Positions 54,691 to 64,000 of a stretch of DNA of 64,000 nucleotides are shown here, in pieces; the first letter of the stretch is position 1, and each line of letters opens with the position of its first letter. Position numbers and translations under genes: made by a program. Source of the DNA: Tillus elongatus (lineage: Eukaryota > Arthropoda > Insecta > Coleoptera > Cleridae). Location of the stretch: assembly GCA_964006375.1 (NCBI GenBank), contig OZ023265.1, positions 170,935,156 through 170,999,155 of the forward strand. The letters run 5' to 3'. Below the pieces are notes generated by a model, which was given only the letters and a program-made list of their open reading frames with translations, was not told the DNA's origin and did no database searches.

Positions 54691-54799
54691 TTATCACTTA
54701 GTGAATAGGTAACAAACATAAGAAATCTTCAAAATCTTCTCCCAAAGCAAACTCTGTGTGTAAATTTGTGTATTTTTATTTTTTAATATTCAATCTTAC

Positions 54800-54982
54800 C
54801 TGCTTGTCCTTCAACATCTTGTATGTCGTCTTTGTTTGCTATTTTGATATCGAGCATTTCCTGAAGAGACAGCTGGGCATCTTGAGGGCCTTCTCCAGGA
54901 AACAAATAGTCTGACAAGGTTATTTTACTGTTCGGCAAAGCCACCAACACTCTTCTTGGAGGTTCATGGATGCTGTTTGTAT
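54800..54982 (-). CDS. ODR4: ODR4 exon 5
   Basis: The acceptor ttttctccag is followed by two bases completing an Asp codon. It encodes TNSIHEPPRRVLVALP, then SKITLSDYLFPGEGPQDAQL and SLQEMLDIKIANKDDIQDVE, ending GQA plus one base before gtaaga. The region precedes the membrane anchor; the PRRVxxP and LSDYLFPGE patterns are characteristic of ODR-4 family C-terminal parts. Confidence 0.92.
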
Positions 54983-55099
54983 CTGGAGAAAACAAAATTA
55001 TTATAAAAAAAAGATGATAGAAGAACGAGAAAATATGAAATGATGTTTCATACAACAAAGCATTTTCTAAGCACTATGTAGCGAAAGGTGTGGCGATGC

Positions 55100-55511
55100 T
55101 TTATTCCAATCCTGGGATTTTTAGAACAAAGGTTTTTAAATGTCGGGCCAAATGTCTCCAAATCCAGAATTGTTCTCGAAGAAGTCAAATGATTGATTTT
55201 GGGGGTCTGATGTATTAATTTTAAAGACGATATAGATATATTTAACAAACTTGGAAGAGTATACAGGGTATTTGCTTGGCACAATATTCCTATTTCCGTC
55301 ATTAAATAAGAAAATAATGCAGAATTCTTTGCTGTTTACAAGTCTGCTTTCAGATTTAATTTGTTCGGAAGTTATTCGAAAAAAAAACGAATTTTTGGAA
55401 TGTCTTGTTTTCTATCTAATTAAATAATTTGTATGAAAAATAATACGGAATTCGACTAGTCTAGTCGATTTTGCAATATCAGGCCGAAGTAGTACTGAGC
55501 AATAGTTAAAC
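55100..55511. other. ODR4 intron sequence, no feature seen
   Basis: AT-rich. A minus-strand frame at 55048-55302 has no recognisable domain. Confidence 0.4.
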
Positions 55512-55634
55512 CATTAGCGAATTTTCATTAAGAAAAATTCGCTAATAGAGAGGTCACGATGAGAAGCTTTTGAAATTGTTCAGATGAGCGCGAATTTGGG
55601 TCCCTAGAACCCAAAACCGAGGTCCGTTAAAATT

Positions 55635-55707
<73 letters not shown>
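55512..55707 (-). mobile_element. HLE-TA 3' end with (TA)n (minus orientation)
   Basis: The best-preserved terminal hairpin (ttagcgaattttcattaag, then aaaaattcgctaa, 55514-55546) is followed by the 3' segment (gcgaatttgggtccctagaa) and (TA)n at 55639-55707. Confidence 0.8.
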
Positions 55708-55709
<2 letters not shown>

Positions 55710-55724
55710 TGTGATTTGCTATTT

Positions 55725-56096
55725 AACGCAAAAGGAAAATCTTGTTTCTTGACAAAAGCTAGACTTTATAAATTAGCTTGTACACATGTAACGCAATCTA
55801 CATAGGTCAAACTTCTAGGAATTTTAACACCCAATACAAATAACATATTTCTGCTTTTAGAAATAACCACGCTGACAAGTCTACATTTGCAAAACATATT
55901 ATTGATACCGCACATATACCTACAGTAAATAACCGCATACAACCACAACAATTTTGTAATGACATATGTAAACTAAACTTTTTTGAAGCTTTAGAAGTCA
56001 AAAAGCACACACACGACAATAGCTGCCTTGATTTAAATCAGCAAACTGATTTAATGAACTCCCCTGTCTTGGATATTCTTTCTCCTAATTAAATAA
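55725..56096 (+). pseudogene. Penelope-like GIY-YIG endonuclease fragment
   Basis: The + strand encodes CNAIYIGQTSRNFNTQYK, then HISAFRNNHADKSTFAKHII and LNFFEALEVKKHTHDNSCLD, ending before TAA at about 56090. It has the YIG motif, the Arg of 'TSRNF' and the AKHI segment of Penelope-like endonucleases. An in-frame TAA replaces the Glu expected before the conserved His, and there is a shift before the first Cys. Only the endonuclease end is present. Confidence 0.8.
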
Positions 56097-56279
56097 GTCA
56101 AAGAAAATAAATTGAACTATTCTTTCAAAAATATTGTAATAAGACAATGAGTTGATGTATGTCGATACTTTCGTTGCATAGAGACTGCTTTATTACAGTT
56201 ATTGTTTAGCTATTTTATTGTTGTAACCGTTAATATAGTTATTATAGACTAGTTCTATTTGTATGTTAAATATTGACAT

Positions 56280-56291
56280 ACACCACGTAGA
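56280..56291. other. Target-site duplication of a short retroinsertion (left)
   Basis: ACACCACGTAGA, repeated at 56503-56514. Confidence 0.9.
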
Positions 56292-56502
56292 ACTTACCCG
56301 CTAACGCCCCCGCGGCAAAAACAGAATGGAAACATTCATACCCAAAGAGTCATTGTGTGAAATCTTTCTGACGGAGGTATGGACTAAGGTCCGGTACTCC
56401 CAGGGAGGGGGTTTAGTGAGTACAGTCTCACAGTACCTCAATATCCCACGGGGCCGTGAATGGGGCCTGCATGAGCATTTCCTGTATCCAAAAAAAAAAA
56501 AA
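56292..56502 (+). mobile_element. Extremely 5'-truncated LINE 3' end with poly(A)
   Basis: The 211-bp insertion between perfect 12-bp duplications ends in 13 A's (56490-56502). The content ('gagggggtttagtgagtac', 'atcccacggggccgtgaatg', 'gcatttcctgtatcc') resembles the 3' untranslated regions of insect R1/TRAS-like LINEs. No coding part remains. Confidence 0.85.
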
Positions 56503-56724
56503 ACACCACGTAGACATTTTGAAAGCCTCATCCGTCATCTGTGTTCATTTTATTTTCAATTTAATGAATTTTTTGTTCAAAACATCATAACCGCAACAGA
56601 TCTTTATTTGTAGTTGTGATTTCGTACTAAATCAATTTTTATCTGTCTGAAAATGCTGTCGAGCAGCGAAACTAGTCACAGAAACATTGAAGAACATCCA
56701 GAATTAATAGGGGCCTCTCGCTCC

Positions 56725-56834
56725 AGTTAGCTACGCCCTTCACCTACAGAAATGAAACCCAACAGTGAAGCCAGAAACGTAGTCTCCAAGTCTGTATGTA
56801 GTATGGACCAGTTTCACCAAGCAAGGGCAACAAC
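56725..56834 (-). repeat. Dispersed repeat shared with 47830-47975
   Basis: Inverted relative of the 47830 block (gtttcaccaagcaagggcaa then caacaatca). Confidence 0.75.
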
Positions 56835-57165
56835 AATCAATGAAACACCTGCATAAAATGGGGCGGTTCGAGGGGGATCTGGCATGCAGACTCTGTAGCG
56901 AGGGGAAGGAATCAGCCCAGCACATCTTGTGCGAGTGTAAAGCTCTGGACCACAGCAGACAACTGATCTACAGTAAGCCCAGACCGGAGACAGAGCAATA
57001 TAAAACTTCACGCTACCAATTGCTGTGCAGACTAGTTCAAGGCACAGTGATTTTGGAATGGGTGGAGTATAAAAGACAAAGGGCATGCACAATAAGCCAA
57101 AGGGTTGCGGTGCTATCGAGGCGGCAAAGACGCGGATGGGCCCTAAGCGAGAAAAAAAAGACCCT
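56835..57165 (+). pseudogene. LINE family A 3' fragment
   Basis: KHLHKMGRFEGDLACRLCSE, then ESAQHILCECKALDHSRQLI and QLLCRLVQGTVILEWVEYK: the C-terminal zinc-binding tail of family A (same as 23270-23043), ending in an A-run at 57154-57161. It has no matching target duplication. Confidence 0.85.
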
Positions 57166-57189
57166 GCAGATCGATTCTAGTAGTCCTAG

Positions 57190-58907
<1,718 letters not shown>

Positions 58908-59013
58908 GGTTTGGAGCACTTCACTTTTATTGACTTATATTCAATGAAAAAAAGTAAATTCCCTCTTTTTTTGTATGGCAACATAACTCCAATTAACAAA
59001 AATCAATATGCAC

Positions 59014-59227
59014 CTTCAGGAGAACCCTCCTCTTCTGTTAATGAATCCCAGTGCATTTCCAGTCTTGTAGCTAAACTCCTCATGATGTCCTGTGTCACAG
59101 CCTCTGATGCCATCTTTATGGTCACCTTTGGATGAAGCCACAATTTACAAGCTACCTGTCCGACAATTCTAATTTGGCCATCACAATCGGTCACTTCAAA
59201 CTTGCTTACTTGTTCTTCACCTACTGT
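59014..59227 (-). CDS. ODR4: ODR4 exon 4
   Basis: The acceptor ttgttatag is followed by TVGEEQVSKFEVTDCDGQIR, then IVGQVACKLWLHPKVTIKMA and SEAVTQDIMRSLATRLEMHW, ending SPE plus one base. The donor is GAAG|GTGCAT, weaker than usual, but it is the only one that joins exon 5 in frame (E-D-TNSIH). The GxVxxxAxLxPKxTxxEAxxAIxxDIxRSLxxRxEMHxDSL pattern is typical of ODR-4. Confidence 0.93.
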
Positions 59228-59261
59228 CTATAACAAGAATAAAGCAATAATAATCTAAACA

Positions 59262-59519
59262 GTGACAAAGACACATAATAAAACAAACTTAATCCTTGAT
59301 CAAAGAAGCATAAAACCGACACATAAAAAAGGTGATCCCAATATTCACGCCCAAGGAGGTACCACCCCTTACATCAAGGGGCCGGTGAAGTCCCAACGGA
59401 TGTTACCGGTTCTGGTGTATGAGTCGGTTTCCCTTATAAACAAAAAAGATGAAGGCTCCTCCTTGTACAAAAGATTCCGGAGATAAAATACCCCTCTATT
59501 TGGATCTCTGAGAGAGGGG
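59262..59519 (+). other. Possible 5' region of the following LINE
   Basis: A frame (59262-59486) with no recognisable domain precedes the endonuclease. It may be leader or the last part of ORF1 of the LINE copy. Confidence 0.35.
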
Positions 59520-62350
59520 TGTGCCGGGATCAAGATTTAACATATCCTTCTCGAATATATGTGGCCTAAATTCTAATCTGAACTCCGTCCACCATTTCCT
59601 TCACGCTAATAGGCCCCAACTCCTCTTCCTCACCGAAACCCAAATCAGTGCCAAAACTGCCACTAATCACCTTAATTTCGCGGAGTATGAGCTCCTTACT
59701 TCCTTTATATTACATGGAGGCGTGTGCGCATACGTCAGTAGCAGTCTACCCTGTACCAGACTCCCCAATTCAGAAGGTGGAAGAAAAGACATACTTTGGA
59801 TGAAACTCACCAAAGTATGTCTTTCTGGCAACAACTTTGTCCTGCTCTTCGACTACCTTTCTGAAAAAACTGACCATCTTATTTCTGAATATCCTTCCTC
59901 CGAGGTCACTATTCTTGGTGACTTCAATGTCCATAATAAGGAATGGCTAGGATCTTCAAAAACCCATCCACAAGGGAGAGCAGCGGAGGCCTTTGCAGTC
60001 AGCAATTCTTTAGTCAATATGGTTCAGCAACCTTTCCTTGCATCCCAACACACAGCTCAAATCTCTTGGATCTCCTCCTTACTACAAAACCTGAATGCTA
60101 TAAGACATCAGTCACCGCCCCCCTTGCTCGCTCAGACCACGGCATGGTCACTGCTTCCTGCACAATGCAACCCGAGGTCACACAGTCATCACACCCACGT
60201 ATCATTTGGTACTACAACTCCGTGAACTGGGACAAAATGCGTGATTACTTTTCCTCATTTCCATGGGCGTCTGTCTGCTTCTCTCATTCTGACCCCTCTG
60301 ATGTCTCACAAAACGTCACCGAAATTATCCAAGCTGGCATGGAATTATTTATTCCACGTACACAGAAAACCTCTTCAGCCACTCAAAAGCCCTGGTTCTC
60401 TAAATCCTGTGACAAGGCCAGACTTGAAAAGGTCAAAGCTTACAAAACGCTTCTACACAATCCCAGTCAAGAAAACCGTCAAGCATTTAACAACACAAAA
60501 AACCGCTATGTCCGCATTCTTTCTAAGGCAAAAAACTCGTTTAATAACCACATCAAAAACAAAGTCCTCACAAGCTCCAATGGCAGCATGGCAGCAAACA
60601 CTTCTGGACTCTTGCTAAATCTATTGGGAATAATTTCTGCAAGAGCACGTTCCCACCTCTTGGTTCAGGGGACGAAATTGTTTCTAATGCCCTGGTCAAG
60701 GCTGAACTTTTTGCCTCGTTGTTCACCGGCAATTCTACTCTCAACTCACCTCCAAATGTTCAACCACCAACAGTCCCCAATATCGCGCATAAAATGACGA
60801 ACATCATTTCCAAAACTAAAAAGGTACGAAAGATGTTCTCTTCTCTTAATACCAGGAAAGCCTCTGGCCTTCACGAGATCCCAGCAATTGTTCTCAAAAA
60901 ATGCACACCAGAACTTGCTCCTGTCCTGACTCGTCTGTTTCAGACATCTTACAATAGAGGCATATATCCTAGTAACTGGAAAACTGCTTGAGTACAACCC
61001 ATCCCCAAGAAAGGATCCAAAGTGCTTCCTAGCAACTACAGGCCTATTTATCTCCTTTCAGTCATCTCTAAAGTGATGGAAAAATATATAAACACCAAAT
61101 TACTAAAATTGCTTGAAAAACAGTCTAATCCAGGACAGGCAGTATGGATTCTGTCAGCGCAGATCAACTGCCGACCTCATTTCCTTTGTCACCCATTCTT
61201 GGAACAAGTTATGGAGCTACACGGTGAATCCAGATTGTCGCCTAGACATATGCAAAGCATTCGACCAGGTCTGGCATGCAGTGCTGCTTAATAAACTTCG
61301 AGCCTATGGTCTACCACCAAAACTCTGTACCTGGACAGCAAATTTCCTCTCCAACCTGAGCATTTCTGTTGTCGTGGAGGGCCATTCCTCCAAACTGTAT
61401 CCAATTAATGCAGGAGGCCTTCAAGGTTCAGCTTTAGTCCCTACTTTGTTTCTTCTCCACATGAATGACCTCCTCTCTAGCACATCCAACCCAGTTTACA
61501 GTTACGTGGCCGACAGCACCCTCCACTCAAATATACAATATTCTAAGCCTGTCTCTTTAGCTCAATTAGATGAGGATCGCAGATTCATGGAGGGTTCTGT
61601 CTCTGTGAATCTCCAAAAAATATTAGACTGGGGAAGTAGAAATCTTGTACAATTCAACTTCACCAAATATCAGCCTTGCTTTCTATCTCTAAGAGAGACA
61701 CCAGCCCTAGACCCATCACAATGAACAACCAAGTTATTCAAAGTAATGAGTCCTTTTCACTTGTTGGCATTTCTGTGGATCAAAATCTCAATTGGCACCA
61801 ACATGTCAGATCAATTGCAGAAGCAGCTGCTAAGAAATTAGGTTTCCTCTTCCGGGCTCGCAAATACTTTTCATCAGATAGTCTCTATACTCTATATACA
61901 TCACAAATAAGGCCAAATCTGGGGTGCCACTGCTGCTTATACACTCGCTCTCCTGGACTCCGTTCAGAAGAGAGCTATACGTCTCATCGGTGACCCTAGC
62001 CTCACCCAAAGGCTGCCATCCCTTGCCCACAAATGTGCCATTGGTGACCTCTCTCTCTTTTATAGATATCTGCACGGGCACTGCTCAGAGGCGCTACCAG
62101 GGGAACACAGCGAATACACCCTTTTACTGTCCAGGTCACCAGGCATAGAACATCTTGTTATGCCCGCTCTTTTGTCCCGAAGACTTCCAAGTTGTGGAAT
62201 TCCTTGCCTACACATGTTTTTCCTTCTCCTCTGAATCTTCAAGTCCAGAATTAACAAGTTACCTCTTTCCTCCTTTTCGACACCCACAGTACGATAGTAT
62301 TTAGGCTGTAAGCCATCGTGGTGCATTGTTGAAATAAAAAAATAAAAAAA
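59520..62350 (+). pseudogene. Jockey/CR1-group LINE copy 2: endonuclease plus RT, in ODR4 intron
   Basis: The same family as 2358-4150 but longer. It has an apurinic-type endonuclease (59521-60000: FSNICGLNSNLNSVHHFLHA, LFLTETQIS, VTILGDFNVHNKEWLG), a linker region with frameshift (60060-60600), RT N-part (60719-60990: LNTRKASGLHEIPAIVLKK) and RT palm (61113-61724: QYGFCQRRSTADLISFV; DICKAFDQVWHAVLLNKLRA; QGSALVPTLFLLHMNDLLSS). The active site is ruined (YVAD instead of YADD). The thumb follows (61730-61860), with an A-rich tail at 62325-62350. Stops and at least five frame breaks make it inactive. Confidence 0.88.
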
Positions 62351-62460
62351 CTCAAGCTACAGACAAATCAGCCTAACACCCACTTTTGCGAAAACCTTCG
62401 AAAAGATAGTCAATAACAAGCTGACGTGTCTTGCAGATAATAAATTATTTTAATACTACA
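62351..62460 (+). pseudogene. Short LINE RT fragment
   Basis: SSYRQISLTPTFAKTFEKIV with NNKLTCLADNK corresponds to the conserved 'NYRPISLTPxxxKIxEKxVxxRL' segment of non-LTR RTs. A second fragment in opposite orientation lies at 62748-62948. Confidence 0.6.
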
Positions 62461-62747
62461 TACAGCTTATTTCTGGTAGTAAAAACTGACTGATTGAACA
62501 CATGCTTTACCTGCTACTAGCCTTCATGACTTTAAATAAGGTAAACGTCTCATTTTCCACAAGATTTTACCACGAAACCAATTTCTTTATAATTTTTTTT
62601 GCCACACCCCTACTGTAATTATAACGCTTTTAATTTTAAACCAATTATATCTCTTTTATCTCATTATAATGGTTGGACAACTTCTTATAAAATGACAAAA
62701 ATCTGATGATGGATAATTTGAGGCAAGGTGGGTGAAAAATTTTATTA

Positions 62748-62948
62748 TCATGTAAACTGTAGGTTGTCTTTATCGTTACTGATAAAGTCATTTACATATA
62801 ATGAAAAATATAAGGCGAACAACATTGAACCCTGAACGACTCTAAAGTTGAGCTTCACTTGCCAAAAAATATCAAGAGCTATACTAAGTAACCATGAAAT
62901 AAATTCATCAATAATAGAAAAACAGTAAACAAATTTAATGTTACACAA
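62748..62948 (-). pseudogene. Short LINE RT fragment (antisense)
   Basis: Minus strand VQGSMLFALYFSLYVNDFIS matches the 'PQGSxLGPLLFxxYxNDL' box. It is isolated and truncated on both sides. Confidence 0.6.
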
Positions 62949-63069
62949 TCTGTATGATAAAGGTTTGACAAGAAGTATAGTGTGTGGTGAACATAATCAA
63001 GGAATTTAGTGAGAAGAAGTAGAAGTGACACAGTCAAATTTTAAGTTTATCTACATTAAATTAACTTAC

Positions 63070-63261
63070 CAAGTTGTTACAAGATTGTAAAATAGAAACT
63101 TGAAATGCTTTCTCAGCAGCTTCTTGATGTCCAGATTTTGCAGACCTAGGTAACTTTGTCTTTTTGCTAATATTTTCTAAATTTTCATCTAAATCCTTAA
63201 CTTCACCATCATAAAGAAAAACTGCATTTGAAAGATTTTCATTCACATTATCCAATATTGT
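63070..63261 (-). CDS. ODR4: ODR4 exon 3
   Basis: A 64-codon exon between cttgtttcag and gtaagtt, phase 0 on both sides. It encodes TILDNVNENLSNAVFLYDGE, then EDLDENLENIS-like acidic residues, KKTKLPRSAKSGHQEAAEKA and FQVSILQSCNNL. It is internal to the conserved ODR-4 region. Confidence 0.92.
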
Positions 63262-63325
63262 CTGAAACAAGACAATTTCATTTAACTAACAATTATAATT
63301 ATCAGAATTTCATTAGATTGCTTAC

Positions 63326-63838
63326 ACTCATATGCTTTTTCAAAGACCAATTGCTTTCTGGTTCACGTACGTGGTAAATTTGATCCATTTCATACTTGCA
63401 TTCTAGCTGGCTCCACCTAGTAGCTTTTGGCAGAAACTTAAACTCAGCTGGTTTAACACTTGTTGTAATAACATCGTAACTCTTACTTAAATACTCTTGG
63501 GTTTTCGTACAAAAATTAAGCACCAGCTTTTCATTGATATCCAAATTACCATACAAATACCTGGAATTAGCCAACTGGGTGTGAATACACGTTAATATAG
63601 CCTTAATTTTACTGGAAAAACTTGTAAGAAGGTCATCCTGGGACACTACAAATATCCCCAGGACGTGCATCCCTCCTGGAAGCATTCGAGTAGCGTGTCT
63701 GGCATGATCAGCCACCCAAGATTCGTTCACATCATTGACTGTCTTTATAAGTTTTGTTCGGCTTCCGGCAATATTCTCCTCGGTGTGACAGGGTGGAGTC
63801 TTGGCAAAGTGAATTACATAGTCTTTACCAAAACTCGA
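63326..63838 (-). CDS. ODR4: ODR4 exon 2
   Basis: A 171-codon exon, phase 0 at both ends (acceptor atccttacag, donor AGT|gtaagc). It encodes SSFGKDYVIHFAKTPPCHTE, WVADHARHATRMLPGGMHVL (the most conserved ODR-4 motif), GIFVVSQDDLL, YEMDQIYHVREPE and NWSLKKHMS. ODR-4, with its partner ODR-8/UFSP2, helps fold and traffic certain G-protein-coupled receptors to cilia in worms and is broadly conserved in animals. The six exons sum to 1,356 bp including stop (451 residues), the size usual for the family. Confidence 0.96.
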
Positions 63839-63898
63839 CTGTAAGGATGATTAATTAAAATCAAATGAAAAAAACATATGCTTAAACACTAGGGTTAC

Positions 63899-63994
63899 CT
63901 GTCCCAAAATCAGTCCAACAGTACAAGCATTTTGTTTTGCTATACTCGTTAGATAATTTAATAAATAATCATCTGCCACAGCAACCCGTACCAT
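63899..63994 (-). CDS. ODR4: ODR4 exon 1 (start codon)
   Basis: It begins at ATG 63994 and runs 32 codons: MVRVAVADDYLLNYLTSIAK, then ACTVGLILGQ, ending CAG|gtaacc. The hydrophobic GLILGQ followed by exon 2 SSFGKDYVIHFA matches the N-terminal layout of ODR-4 proteins. Only six bases of upstream sequence are in the window, so the promoter and 5' UTR are outside. Confidence 0.93.
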
Positions 63995-64000
63995 CGTATC

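Overview
The window looks like nuclear DNA of an arthropod, most likely an insect. It is AT-rich, its two recognisable host genes are split by GT-AG introns, and the rest is a dense, nested mixture of animal transposon families: BEL/Pao, several LINE types, Penelope-like, Tc1/mariner, pogo-like, Merlin and Helitron-like. I cannot name the species. There is no bacterial gene organisation, and no CRISPR array or canonical tRNA/rRNA gene was seen.

Host genes lie at the right end. The last three coding exons of NUDC (dynein regulator and Hsp90 co-chaperone) are on the + strand at 45896-51515. A complete six-exon ODR4 gene (receptor-trafficking membrane protein) is on the - strand from 63994 to 51812. 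The two are tail to tail, with stop codons 297 bp apart and poly(A) signals facing each other so closely that the 3' ends should overlap. The upstream NUDC exons were not found. Introns of both genes are loaded with transposons.

From left to right: 1-9.9 kb holds dispersed repeats, a fold-back repeat, two LINE RT fragments, an internally deleted mariner-like copy and a Penelope-like fragment. 9918-16616 is a complete BEL/Pao LTR retrotransposon with two 451-bp LTRs that look identical and a 5-bp target duplication; it sits inside an older Helitron-like repeat. 17.8-20.4 kb holds a LINE RNase H gene cut cleanly by a Helitron-like element, then a Penelope-like fragment. 21194-25076 is the most unusual element. 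It is a DNA transposon with perfect 33-bp terminal inverted repeats and an AATT target duplication. It carries a spliced, decayed gene for a DUF7869-like protein with an FDLQQ / DGCxGQNKN / PADR series of possible catalytic aspartates. It is interrupted by a LINE with a 12-bp duplication and itself sits in an older repeat whose empty-site version is elsewhere in the window. 27.7-34 kb holds tRNA-derived SINEs, (TA)n arrays and repeats. 34077-37113 is an apparently intact Merlin transposon with an ISXO2/IS1595-type transposase. 38.3-39.7 kb is a decayed mariner-like element. 40.15-41.4 kb is a 281-bp tandem array whose unit fuses a Merlin-like end to a Helitron-like sequence. 43.2-45.8 kb contains mariner and LINE debris just upstream of the NUDC exons.

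A dispersed family that I call HLE-TA (Helitron-like, with a (TA)n core and a 3' hairpin ending CTAA) recurs throughout and explains most of the (TA)n arrays and the short GGACGCAG motifs. Apart from NUDC and ODR4, the only protein-coding genes that look recently functional are the Merlin transposase and, apart from one frame break, the BEL polyprotein.
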